Source of the DNA: Streptomyces deccanensis
GTDB taxonomy: Bacteria; Actinomycetota; Actinomycetes; Streptomycetales; Streptomycetaceae
Assembly (NCBI RefSeq): GCF_022385335.1
Contig: NZ_CP092431.1
Coordinates: forward strand, 6,882,001 to 6,946,000
Length of the DNA: 64,000 nucleotides
Direction of reading: 5' to 3'
Shown: piece after piece, positions 8,649 through 16,412 of the stretch
Position numbering within the stretch: the first letter of the stretch is position 1
Layout of the letters: the number at the start of each line of letters is the position of its first letter
Notes under the pieces: model-generated
The model's input: only the letters and a program-made list of their open reading frames with translations
The model's database searches: none
Told to the model about the DNA's origin: nothing
Program-made: the position numbers and the translations under genes

Positions 8649-9902
8649 ATGGGTGAGTTCGTGACGGAGACCGAGCGGAGCCCCGTCGGCGGGGTCCCGA
8701 GGCCGGCGGGGGTCGTCGAGCGGAATCGGAGGGGAGTTCTGGAGCCGGACGGGGACGCGAAACCGGAACCGGAGAAGACCGAGTCCGGTGCGGGTGCGGG
8801 TGCGGGTTTGGGCCTGGACTTGGGCTTGGACTTGAGCGCCGATGTCGGTGGGTCGGTCGGCCGGGCCGGTTCGGTGAGCGGCCTCGAAGGACACGAGGCG
8901 GCGGGGATTCTGGAACAGGCGCGGAGGTCGGTCGATCCCGAACTGCGCCGGGCCGTCGGGTCGTTACCCGGTTCGATGCGCCGTGTCGCGCGGTACCACT
9001 TCGGCTGGGAGGACGCGGGCGGCACCCCGGTCACGGGGAACGCCGGCAAGGCGATACGCCCGGCGCTGGTCCTGGCCGCCGTCTCCGCGCTCGGCGGGCG
9101 CGAGTCCACCGCCGTGCGGGCCGCCGCGGCGGTGGAGCTGGTGCACAACTTCACACTGCTGCACGACGACGTGATGGACCGGGACACCACACGCAGACAC
9201 CGGGCCACCGCGTGGACGGTGTTCGGGATTCCCGACGCGATCCTGGCCGGGGACGCGCTCCAGGCCCTGGCCCAACGACTGCTGGCCGAGGACCCGCATC
9301 CGGCGTCGGCCGCCGCTTCCGCCCGCCTCGCGGCCTGTGTCGTCGAACTGTGCGCGGGCCAGCACACCGACACAGAGATGGAGGGCCGCCGGCCGGAGGA
9401 GGTCACTCTCGACGAGGTGCTCGTCATGGCCGAGGCCAAGACCGGTGCGCTGCTCGGCTGCGCCTGCGCGGTGGGCGCGTTGTACGCGGGCGCCGGTGAC
9501 GAGGACGTCGAGGCTCTCGACGCGTTCGGGCGGGAGGCGGGGCTGGCCTTCCAGCTCATCGACGACGTGATCGGGATCTGGGGCGACCCGAGCCACACCG
9601 GCAAGCCGGCCGGAGCGGACCTCATGGTGCGCAAGAAGTCCCTCCCGGTGGTCGCCGCGCTCGCCTCCGGCACCCCCGAGGCCGACGAACTCGCCGAGCT
9701 GTACGGACTGCCGTACGCGGAGGGGGACCTGGAGCGCACGGCCTCGGCCGTCGAGCGGGCCGGGGGGCGGGACTGGGCGCAGATCCAGGCCGCCGATCGC
9801 ATGGCCAGGGCCATGCACGCACTCTCTCGCGCGGTCCCGGACCCGGAGTCGGCCGGCGGGCTCCTCGCGCTCGCCGAGTTCGTGACGCGCCGCAGCAGCT
9901 GA
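8649..9902 (+). CDS. Polyprenyl diphosphate synthase, probable encapsulin cargo, with a long disordered N-terminus
   Basis: A 417-residue trans-isoprenyl diphosphate synthase. The first Asp-rich motif is DDVMD at 173-177 (HNFTLLHDDVMDRDTTRR); the second is DDVIGIWGD at 305-313, where Gly replaces the last Asp of classical DDxxD, as in a subset of actinobacterial enzymes. Residues 1-~85 are low-complexity and disordered (Gly/Ala/Pro/Asp rich), including the repeat LGLDLGLDL at 54-62, and are absent from free-living homologues; such extensions act as encapsulin loading sequences in family 2 systems. It starts 111 bp after the shell gene on the same strand. It should condense IPP with allylic diphosphates; chain length is unknown. 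Confidence 0.9.
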   Translation: MGEFVTETERSPVGGVPRPAGVVERNRRGVLEPDGDAKPEPEKTESGAGAGAGLGLDLGLDLSADVGGSVGRAGSVSGLEGHEAAGILEQARRSVDPELRRAVGSLPGSMRRVARYHFGWEDAGGTPVTGNAGKAIRPALVLAAVSALGGRESTAVRAAAAVELVHNFTLLHDDVMDRDTTRRHRATAWTVFGIPDAILAGDALQALAQRLLAEDPHPASAAASARLAACVVELCAGQHTDTEMEGRRPEEVTLDEVLVMAEAKTGALLGCACAVGALYAGAGDEDVEALDAFGREAGLAFQLIDDVIGIWGDPSHTGKPAGADLMVRKKSLPVVAALASGTPEADELAELYGLPYAEGDLERTASAVERAGGRDWAQIQAADRMARAMHALSRAVPDPESAGGLLALAEFVTRRSS

Positions 9903-10107
9903 GGTGGGGTGCGAGGTGGGATTCGAGGGGTGGTTGATGCTCCGGAGGTGTCGTGCCGTGCGGACCTGACCCCGCGCGGTGCCGCCGCCTTCGGGTGGTC
10001 GGCGGGTCCCGCACATCCCCACGGTGTGCGGGGCCCGCCGGTTCGTCGCCCCAGCCGTCTGCCGTCTGCCGTCCGCAGACTGCTGCCCTCGCCCGTCCCG
10101 TTCTTCT

Positions 10108-10692
10108 TTACGGGACGATCGTCCGCACGACGCGTTCCATCAGGCCCTCGGGGGCGGTGACGCCGGGAAGGGCGCCGTCGAGGACGTCCGGCAAGGTCAG
10201 GTGCTCGAGCAGGAGGCCCTGCATGGCCAGGTAGAGCACCATGACGGTCTCGTCGCCGCCGGGGAGGCCCGCCTCGCGGTGGAACCGCATGCCGAAGTCC
10301 AGCTCGCCGCGCACCGACTCGGTGTACGAGGCGTACAGGGCCGGGCGGCGGGTGGCCTCGAGGCGTAGTTCGAGGTGGGCGAGGTAGCCGGTGCGGTCCC
10401 CGGTGACGCGGGCCAGCAGATCGCGCATGAAGGCCTCGACCAGGGTCCGGTCCTTCGGCGAGGCGAGCAGCTCCTCGACCACGGCCGGGTCGGGGGCCAG
10501 GCGTTCCTTCAGCCGCGCGTCGATCTGGTGGAGCAGGGCGTCGCGGTCGGCGAAGTAGTTCGACGCGGTGCCCACCGGGACGCCGGCCTCGGCGTCCACC
10601 GCGCGGAACGTCAGTCCGCGTGCCCCCTCCCGCGCCAGCACCGCCACCGCCGCGTCCAACAGAGCGCCTCTGCGCTCGGAGTTCCTGACCAT
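10108..10692 (-). CDS. TetR-family transcriptional regulator
   Basis: A 194-residue regulator. The N-terminal HTH is RGALLDAAVAVLAREG ... LTFRAVDAEAGVPVGTASNYFADRDALL (residues ~8-55), typical of TetR/AcrR. The remaining helices form the ligand-binding/dimer domain. It is divergent from the DHFR-like gene and their shared 139-bp spacer has a perfect 8-bp inverted repeat covering both promoters, so it probably represses itself and its neighbour. Ligand unknown. Confidence 0.9.
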   Translation of the reverse strand: MVRNSERRGALLDAAVAVLAREGARGLTFRAVDAEAGVPVGTASNYFADRDALLHQIDARLKERLAPDPAVVEELLASPKDRTLVEAFMRDLLARVTGDRTGYLAHLELRLEATRRPALYASYTESVRGELDFGMRFHREAGLPGGDETVMVLYLAMQGLLLEHLTLPDVLDGALPGVTAPEGLMERVVRTIVP

Positions 10693-10718
10693 CCGGGCTC
10701 CTCAGTGCTTAATCCCTT

Positions 10719-10758
10719 GCAACCACTACAGGTGAAGTACTATAACTGACGTGGTTGC
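10719..10758. promoter_or_regulatory. Probable TetR operator over overlapping divergent promoters
   Basis: GCAACCAC (10719-10726) and GTGGTTGC (10751-10758) form a perfect 8-bp inverted repeat 24 bp apart. Inside it lies a near-consensus vegetative promoter for the rightward gene: TTGCAA (10717-10722), 18 bp, TATAAC (10741-10746). On the other strand TATAGT can serve as -10 for the TetR gene. This is the arrangement expected of an autoregulated TetR pair. Confidence 0.7.
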
Positions 10759-10831
10759 GGGGGATGCGGCGTCGAATGGCTGCCGTCGGCTCTGACGCGA
10801 CTTGCCTGACCGACGACGAAAAGAGACTGTT

Positions 10832-11416
10832 TTGCGCAAGCTCACGTACCTCATCGCGTGTTCGATCGACGGGTTCATCGGAGATCCGAACGGTGACGCG
10901 TCGTACATGTATCCCTACGTCGTGGGTGAGTACGCCGAGTACGCCATCGCGGAGTTCCCGGACACCAACCCGGTCCATGTCCGTCGGCTCATCGGCACCG
11001 ATGGTCTGCCCAACAAGGACTACGACACGATCATCCAGGGCCGTGCCAGCTACGACGTGGCGCTGAAGGAGGGCATCACCAGCCCGTACACCCATCTGCG
11101 CCAGTACGTCGCCTCGCGCACGCTGAAGGAGTCGCCCGACCCGAGCGTCGAGATCATCTCCGACGACCTGGTCGGCAAGGTCCGCGAACTCAAGGCGGAG
11201 GACAGCGATCTCGGCATCTACCTGTGCGGCGGCTCGGTGATCGCGGGAGAGCTGGTCGACGAGATCGACGAGCTGATCATCAAGACGTACCCGGTCGTGC
11301 AGGGCAGCGGCATGCCGATGTTCGGCTCCGGATTCGCCCTCACCGAGTTCACGCTCGACGAGGTGCGCGGCTTCGACAACGGGGTCGTCGTGCGGAAGTA
11401 CAGCAGGAAGCGCTGA
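10832..11416 (+). CDS. DHFR-like (RibD C-terminal domain) reductase family protein
   Basis: Beginning at TTG 10832 (RKLTYLIACSIDGFIG), 194 residues. The start ACSIDGFIG and late CGGSVIAGELVDEIDELIIKTYPVVQGSGMPMF are hallmarks of the YyaP/YwjB-type dihydrofolate-reductase-like family, which shares the RibD reductase fold and likely binds NADPH. Physiological substrates are unknown; real folate activity is not implied. The TTG sits about 85 bp downstream of the TATAAC promoter and has only a weak purine-rich SD; an upstream in-frame start at 10802 would add residues without domain support. Probably controlled by the divergent TetR protein. Confidence 0.82.
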   Translation: MRKLTYLIACSIDGFIGDPNGDASYMYPYVVGEYAEYAIAEFPDTNPVHVRRLIGTDGLPNKDYDTIIQGRASYDVALKEGITSPYTHLRQYVASRTLKESPDPSVEIISDDLVGKVRELKAEDSDLGIYLCGGSVIAGELVDEIDELIIKTYPVVQGSGMPMFGSGFALTEFTLDEVRGFDNGVVVRKYSRKR

Positions 11417-11539
11417 GCGCCGAGCGCCGAGCGCCCGTGCCGAGAGTGCCAAGGGCCCGTGCCGGGCGCCGTTCGAGCGTCGGAGATTGTCGGTGTACGG
11501 CGGGGAGCGCACCGACGGAGTCGGTTCTACCCTGAGGGC

Positions 11540-11926
11540 ATGGGCATCGACGAGCATGTCTGCCCGGTCTGCGGACAGCCTGTGGCCACGGTCGTACGGC
11601 GACACAAGACGCTGGGCGCGTGGGTACCCGTATGGAGTCCGGGTCCGTGCAGGAATCACGAGTGTGCGGCGTACGTCGACGAGGCCGACGAGGCCGCGGA
11701 GGCCGCCGCGGAGAAGCCCCGGGCGGTGGCCCGGCGGACGCACGGGAGCCATGGTGCGCACGGCGGTCACGGCAGTCGTACCGCCCCTGCCGCCCATACC
11801 GCCCCTGCTGGTCACGGCGGTCGCTCCGGTCATGAGGCGCCCCCGGGCGAGGCCGAGGCGGTGGTCGCGTCTCCCGAGGTGACGGAGCCGGCTCCGGCCG
11901 AGGCGAGGACCGAGGAGAAGGCCTGA
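11540..11926 (+). CDS. Zinc-ribbon-like hypothetical protein with a His/Gly-rich segment
   Basis: A 128-residue protein, MGIDEHVCPVCGQPV. Two Cys pairs (CPVC at 8-11 and CRNHEC about 41-46) predict a small zinc ribbon. The second half is low-complexity: a His/Gly-rich stretch (HGSHGAHGGHGS near 72-83) that could chelate metal, followed by an acidic Pro/Ala/Glu tail. The hexamer TACCCT lies 11 bp before the ATG with no clear SD, suggesting a leaderless transcript like the gene at 638. Function unknown. Confidence 0.75.
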   Translation: MGIDEHVCPVCGQPVATVVRRHKTLGAWVPVWSPGPCRNHECAAYVDEADEAAEAAAEKPRAVARRTHGSHGAHGGHGSRTAPAAHTAPAGHGGRSGHEAPPGEAEAVVASPEVTEPAPAEARTEEKA

Positions 11927-11994
11927 CCGGGCCTGCCGGGGTCGCACCGGCTCGGCCCGCGGCTCGGACCCGCGGCAGACGAAGGAGCGGACTC

Positions 11995-12408
11995 ATGAAG
12001 TTCCTGATGATGGTCCAGGGCACGCAGGCGGACTACGAGGGCATGCGGGGCAAGGCCTCCGAGGACTCTCCGGCCTGGACGCAGGAGCAGTTGCGGGCCA
12101 TGTACGCCTATATGAGCGCCATCAACGACGACCTCACCGAGACCGGGGAGATGCTCGACGGGCAGGGGCTGGCCGAGCCGGCGAGCACCCGGTTCGTCAC
12201 GGCGGACGCCGACGGCAAACCGGTGATCAAGGACGGGCCCTACCCGGACACCGCTGAACTGCTCGCCGGCTACTGGCTCCTGGACTGTGCCGACCTGGAC
12301 CGGGTCACCGAGATCGCGGCCCGCGTCGCCCAGTGCCCCGGCCCCGAAGGGCTCAAGGAGTACCCGGTGGTCATCCGCCCGGTGCTGGAAGGGGCCGAGG
12401 ACATCTGA
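11995..12408 (+). CDS. YciI/YCII-related domain protein
   Basis: A 137-residue single-domain protein, MKFLMMVQGTQADYEG, with a clear SD (GAAGGAG) upstream of ATG 11995. VIKDGPYPDTAELLAGYWLLDCADLDRVTEIA contains the DGP(Y/F) signature and the small alpha/beta barrel-like repeat of YCII proteins. In Streptomyces these often sit with ECF sigma factors or VOC proteins; two VOC genes follow here on the opposite strand. Catalytic role unproven in the family. Confidence 0.88.
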   Translation: MKFLMMVQGTQADYEGMRGKASEDSPAWTQEQLRAMYAYMSAINDDLTETGEMLDGQGLAEPASTRFVTADADGKPVIKDGPYPDTAELLAGYWLLDCADLDRVTEIAARVAQCPGPEGLKEYPVVIRPVLEGAEDI

Positions 12409-12494
12409 GCCGGTGGGTTACGCGGACGGCCGGCGCGTGTCTTGGACGGCTGGCCCGTCGCGGGCTCACCCGTCCTCCTCCCGGGGCCCCGGCC

Positions 12495-13361
12495 TCAGCC
12501 CGCCGTCGGAGGCAGCCCGCCTGTCTCCGGGGACCGGCCCGTCAGGCAGTACAGGCCGCCCGCCGGGTCGCGCATCACGGTCCAGTGCGGCTGGTGGGAC
12601 ACGCAGGTGGCGCCGGACGATTCGTGGTTTGTTCGCGTGGCGTCGATGTCGGCGCAGGCGAAGTCGAGGTGGGCGGATGCCGGGCGCGGGGTGTCGAGGC
12701 GCTGGAGGAGGATGCGGAGGGGGAGACCGGCCGGCGGCCGCAGTACGTGGAACTCCGGGCGGGAACCCGGACGGGAGTCCCACCCCGTCAGGGTCGCCCA
12801 GAAGGTGACCTCCCCTTCGAAGGCGGCCGGTGGCACGTCGAGGCACACCTGGTCCAGCCGGCTCCCGTCGACCACCGGCGGCCGCTCGGCCTCTCCCTGC
12901 CACGGCACCGCGCAGAAGAGCTGCCCGGCGGGTGAGCGCAGCACCGCCCAGCCGTCGTGCGGGGCGACGACCTCCGCGCCGAGCCGGACCGCCCGGTCGA
13001 CGAGCGCGTGGACGTCCTCCACCACGAGATCCAGGTGAGCGCCGCCGTCACCCGACCTGACGCCCTGCGCCTTCACGCACGCGTCGCCGTTCTCCGGCAG
13101 CAAGGTGACGAACTCGCCCTGATCGCCGCGCGGCGCGGACAGCCGCGTCGCCGTGACCGCCGTCCAGAAGGCGCAGGCCCGCGCGAACTCGGCCGCCGGC
13201 CGGTCGACGAAGGCGTACGTCCACCGAATCGGCCCACCGGAAATCGGCCCACCCGTCTCGCCCGCCCCGCCCTCCGCGCCGCCGTCCAGGCCTTCGCCCC
13301 CGCCGCCGTTACCGCCCGCTCCACCCACAGCGCCGCTCCTCGTCGTACGGTCCAGCCCCAC
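12495..13361 (-). CDS. VOC (glyoxalase/bleomycin-resistance/dioxygenase fold) protein, two domains
   Basis: Up to 288 residues from GTG 13361. After a ~45-residue Gly-rich leader (possibly not translated; the VOC part begins at IRWTYAFVDRPAAEFARACAFW) there are two VOC modules: ~46-155, ending with SPAGQLFCAVPWQGE, and ~170-285 with LDFACADIDATR and DPAGGLYCLTG. VOC proteins bind a metal or small molecule; members include glyoxalase I-like enzymes and drug-binding proteins. The true start may lie downstream of the Gly-rich leader. Substrate unknown. Confidence 0.82.
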   Translation of the reverse strand: MGLDRTTRSGAVGGAGGNGGGGEGLDGGAEGGAGETGGPISGGPIRWTYAFVDRPAAEFARACAFWTAVTATRLSAPRGDQGEFVTLLPENGDACVKAQGVRSGDGGAHLDLVVEDVHALVDRAVRLGAEVVAPHDGWAVLRSPAGQLFCAVPWQGEAERPPVVDGSRLDQVCLDVPPAAFEGEVTFWATLTGWDSRPGSRPEFHVLRPPAGLPLRILLQRLDTPRPASAHLDFACADIDATRTNHESSGATCVSHQPHWTVMRDPAGGLYCLTGRSPETGGLPPTAG

Positions 13362-13448
13362 GGCTGAACGACTCGTACGGTCCCTTGCCGTCCCGTTCCG
13401 CGCAACGCCGTTTCCGTGGGCCGGGCCGCCGCCGCGGCACCCGGATGA

Positions 13449-13904
13449 TCAGTCCCGGCGCTGCATGAAGCGCAGCATGTTGCCCGCCGGGTCGCGGAAC
13501 GCGCAGTCGCGGACGCCGTACGGCTGGTCCGTGGGGGCTTGGAGGACGTCGGCACCGGAGGCTTCGACGCGGGCGTAGAGGGCGTCGCAGTCGCTGGTGG
13601 CGAAGTTGACGCCCCGCAGGACGCCCTTGGCGAGAAGGGTGGCGATGGTCTCGCGGTCGGCGGGGGAGATGTCGGGATCGGCGGCGGGCGGCTCCAGGAC
13701 GATCTCCACGTCCGGCTGGAGCGGGGAGCCCACGGTGACCCAGCGCATGCCCTCGAAGCCCACGTCACCGCGGACCTCCATGCCCAGGACGTCGCGGTAG
13801 AAGGCGAGCGCCTTGTCATGGTCGTCCACGGCGAGGAAGCACTGGGCGAGCTTCACGTCCGGGGCGGGGAGGCCGTGCGCGGTGTTCGGATCGTTCGTAG
13901 CCAT
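13449..13904 (-). CDS. VOC family protein (single domain)
   Basis: A 151-residue one-domain VOC protein. LAQCFLAVDDHDKALAFYRDVLG opens the fold and VRDCAFRDPAGNMLRFMQ closes it, with two beta-alpha-beta-beta-beta halves between. It begins 44 bp after the AraC-type regulator stop on the same strand, so the two are probably one operon, a common AraC-VOC pairing in actinobacteria. Ligand or substrate unknown. Confidence 0.88.
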   Translation of the reverse strand: MATNDPNTAHGLPAPDVKLAQCFLAVDDHDKALAFYRDVLGMEVRGDVGFEGMRWVTVGSPLQPDVEIVLEPPAADPDISPADRETIATLLAKGVLRGVNFATSDCDALYARVEASGADVLQAPTDQPYGVRDCAFRDPAGNMLRFMQRRD

Positions 13905-13948
13905 GTCCTCACACTAGGTCGCTCCGCACGGTCCCGTCCGGGCGCGGC

Positions 13949-14374
13949 CTAGGACGGTTCGCCCGGTTCCGCCGTGCGTATGCGGTGTCGGGTCGGTCGG
14001 GTCAGGCGCTTCGCCACGCACGCGGGGATGGCCGCGCCCTCCTCGTGCGAGCGGGCCCGGTAGGCGCTCGGGGTCTCGCCGACCAGCTCTGTGAAGCGGG
14101 AGCTGAAGGAGCCCAGCGACGTACACCCCACGGCCATGCACACCTCGGTCACCGTGAGGTCGCCGCGGCGCAGCAACGCCTTGGCGCGCTCTATCCGGCG
14201 GGTCATGAGATAGCCGTACGGGGTCTCGCCGAAGGCCGCGCGGAAGCTGCGCTGGAAGTGTCCGGGGGACATCAGCGCGGTGCGGGCGAGCGCGGTCACG
14301 TCCAGCGGCTCGGCGTACTCGCGGTCCATGCGGTCCCGCGCCCGCCGCAGCCGCACCAGATCGTCCCGGTTCAT
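13949..14374 (-). CDS. AraC-family transcriptional regulator (short, DNA-binding domain only)
   Basis: A 141-residue protein from ATG 14374 (MNRDDLVRLRRARDRMDREY); a GTG two codons upstream is possible. It is little more than the double-HTH AraC domain: LDVTALARTALMSPGHFQRSF (first HTH) and LTVTEVCMAVGCTSLGSFSSRFTELVGETPSAYR (second HTH, ~75-110). No ligand-binding domain is present. It sits directly upstream of the VOC gene it probably controls, and 34 bp downstream of the sugar ABC permease, so read-through from that operon is possible. Confidence 0.9.
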   Translation of the reverse strand: MNRDDLVRLRRARDRMDREYAEPLDVTALARTALMSPGHFQRSFRAAFGETPYGYLMTRRIERAKALLRRGDLTVTEVCMAVGCTSLGSFSSRFTELVGETPSAYRARSHEEGAAIPACVAKRLTRPTRHRIRTAEPGEPS

Positions 14375-14408
14375 TCCCACAGCATCGCACCCGCCACTGA
14401 CAACCGCG

Positions 14409-15299
14409 TCACCCCTTCACCGCCGAGCTGGCCACCCCCTGGACGAACCATCGCTGGAAGAAGGCGAAGACGATCAGCACGGGCAGGACGAGGAGGACGC
14501 CGAAGGCGAGGATCTGGCCCCAGTCCGGGGGCTGCTGCCCCTGGAAGACGCTCATCTCCAGCGGCAGCGGACGCACCGACGGGTCGGAGACCATCAGCAC
14601 CGGCCAGAGGAACGATCCCCACTGGGTGAGGAAGGTCAGGATGGCGACCGAGGCGAAGGCCGGCTTCGACATCGGGACGATGATCGCGAAGAAGGTGCGC
14701 CAGGGGCCGGCGCCGTCGAGCCGGGCCGCCTCCTCGATGCTCGGCGGGATCGAGCGGAAGAACGTGTGGAACTGGTAGACCGAGAAGGCGTTGGCGACGA
14801 AGGGGAGCGCCTGGATGAAGAGCGTGTTCCGCTGGTCGTTGAACATGTAGAACAGCGGCACGGCCACCGACTCGAACGGCACCAGCATCAGCAGCAGGAC
14901 CAGGGTGAAGACGGCCTCCCGGCCCCGCCACCTCAGTCGCGAGAGCCCGTACGCCGCCATCGAGTTGACGAACAGGCCGCCCGTCACCACCACGAAGGCG
15001 AGCAGCAGCGAGACGCCCATGAACTGCCAGAAGTGGCCCGTGCTGTCGGAGTTCAGGCTGTCGAGGACGGCGGCGTAGTTGTCGAAGGACAGATGGGTGG
15101 GGAGGAAGCCGGACAGCCCGTTCAGGACCTCGTCGGACGGCTTGAGGCTGCCGAGGAGGAGATAGAGGACGGGCAGCGCGAAGACGAACGCCAGGACCGA
15201 GAGGACGGCGTAGTCGAGGAAGCGGCGCAGTGGTCCCCGGGACAGGCCGCCACCCGCGCTCCCGCCCACACCCGGGTGCGTACTCGTGGTCGTGGTCAT
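14409..15299 (-). CDS. Carbohydrate ABC transporter permease (MalG-like)
   Basis: A 296-residue inner-membrane protein from ATG 15299, with six transmembrane segments and the EAA loop SIEEAARLDGAGPWRTFFAIIVPMSKPAF (~195-223) that docks the ATPase. It belongs to the MalG-type CUT1 permeases. Its start is two bases after the stop of the MalF-like gene, so translation is coupled. No ATPase gene is in the operon; Streptomyces CUT1 importers commonly share a multi-use MsiK ATPase encoded elsewhere, which I infer here. Confidence 0.93.
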   Translation of the reverse strand: MTTTTSTHPGVGGSAGGGLSRGPLRRFLDYAVLSVLAFVFALPVLYLLLGSLKPSDEVLNGLSGFLPTHLSFDNYAAVLDSLNSDSTGHFWQFMGVSLLLAFVVVTGGLFVNSMAAYGLSRLRWRGREAVFTLVLLLMLVPFESVAVPLFYMFNDQRNTLFIQALPFVANAFSVYQFHTFFRSIPPSIEEAARLDGAGPWRTFFAIIVPMSKPAFASVAILTFLTQWGSFLWPVLMVSDPSVRPLPLEMSVFQGQQPPDWGQILAFGVLLVLPVLIVFAFFQRWFVQGVASSAVKG

Positions 15300-15301
15300 G
15301 C

Positions 15302-16288
15302 TCAGTCCTCGTTGTCGGGCCGGACGACGCGGCGCTGGATCAGGGTCAGGGCGACGACGATCAGGAAGAACACGACGGTGATCGCGGACGCCTGGCCGAT
15401 GTTGTTCTGGTCGAAGGCGGTGGTGACGGCCTGGTACATCACCGTGCGGGCCGCGTCCTCGTCGAGCCCACCGCCCTTGACCAGGACGTACACCTGGTCG
15501 AAGACGCGGAAGGACAGCACCGAGGTGAGCATCACGACGAAGACGAGCGTGGAGCGGATGCCGGGCAGGGTGACGTGCCGGAACTGCTGCCAGGGCGTGG
15601 CCCGGTCGAGCTGGGCGGCCTCGTAGAGCTCGCCCGGGATCTGCTGGAGCCCGGCGAGCAGGATGACCATCTGGAAACCCACGCCCTGCCAGACGGACAG
15701 GACGATGATCGAGGCCATCGCGGTCAGGCCGTCGCCGAGCCAGTCGAACGCGCCCCAGTTGCCGAGGCTCACCGCGTCCAGCGCCGAGTTGAGCATGCCC
15801 TGGTCGCTGCGGGCGAGGATCAGCCGCCAGATCACCGCGACCAGGGCCATCGGGAAGACGACCGGCATGAAGAACACCGACCGGAAGATCCCGATCGCCT
15901 TCAGCTTGCGGTTCAGCAGGATCGCCAGGCCCAGCGCGAGGCCGGTCTGGAGGGGGACGACGACCACGGCGAAGGTCAGGTTGTTGAGCAGCGCCCGCAG
16001 GAACGGGCCGGAGAGGTCGGGGTCGGTGAACAGCCGCCGGTACTGCTCGACCCCGAAGAAGGTGGGCTCCAGCGGGGAGCCGAGGCGCACGTTGTAGAAG
16101 GAGAGCACCACGGCGTAGCAGAAGGGGATGCCGACGAAGGCGATCAGTCCGGCGACGGCGGGGGCGGACATGAGCAGTCCGTGCAGCCATGCGCGGTCGC
16201 GGCGTGACGGCCGTCGTGCCGGTGTGCCGGGGGGTGAGGCCTGCTGCCGGCCTGGGGCCGCCGCGGGCGCGGGTTCCACGGTTTTCAC
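15302..16288 (-). CDS. Carbohydrate ABC transporter permease (MalF-like)
   Basis: A 328-residue protein. A ~32-residue cytoplasmic leader rich in Ala/Pro/Arg precedes six membrane segments; the EAA motif appears as GELYEAAQLDRATPWQQFRHVTLPGIR near 225-250. MalF-type CUT1 permease pairing with the downstream MalG-like subunit. It follows the lipoprotein gene after 124 bp, which is long enough for a processing site or attenuating hairpin but shows none that is clear. Confidence 0.93.
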   Translation of the reverse strand: MKTVEPAPAAAPGRQQASPPGTPARRPSRRDRAWLHGLLMSAPAVAGLIAFVGIPFCYAVVLSFYNVRLGSPLEPTFFGVEQYRRLFTDPDLSGPFLRALLNNLTFAVVVVPLQTGLALGLAILLNRKLKAIGIFRSVFFMPVVFPMALVAVIWRLILARSDQGMLNSALDAVSLGNWGAFDWLGDGLTAMASIIVLSVWQGVGFQMVILLAGLQQIPGELYEAAQLDRATPWQQFRHVTLPGIRSTLVFVVMLTSVLSFRVFDQVYVLVKGGGLDEDAARTVMYQAVTTAFDQNNIGQASAITVVFFLIVVALTLIQRRVVRPDNED

Positions 16289-16412
16289 GGAGGGGTCCTC
16301 TTCCCGGAGGGGCGGACGGACACGGAGTGCGCCCGCCCCGGCCGATGGGTTCGGCTGAACCCGTTGAGTTCGACTGGACCGATGGGTGCGATGCGGCCGA
16401 CGGGGCGCGTGG

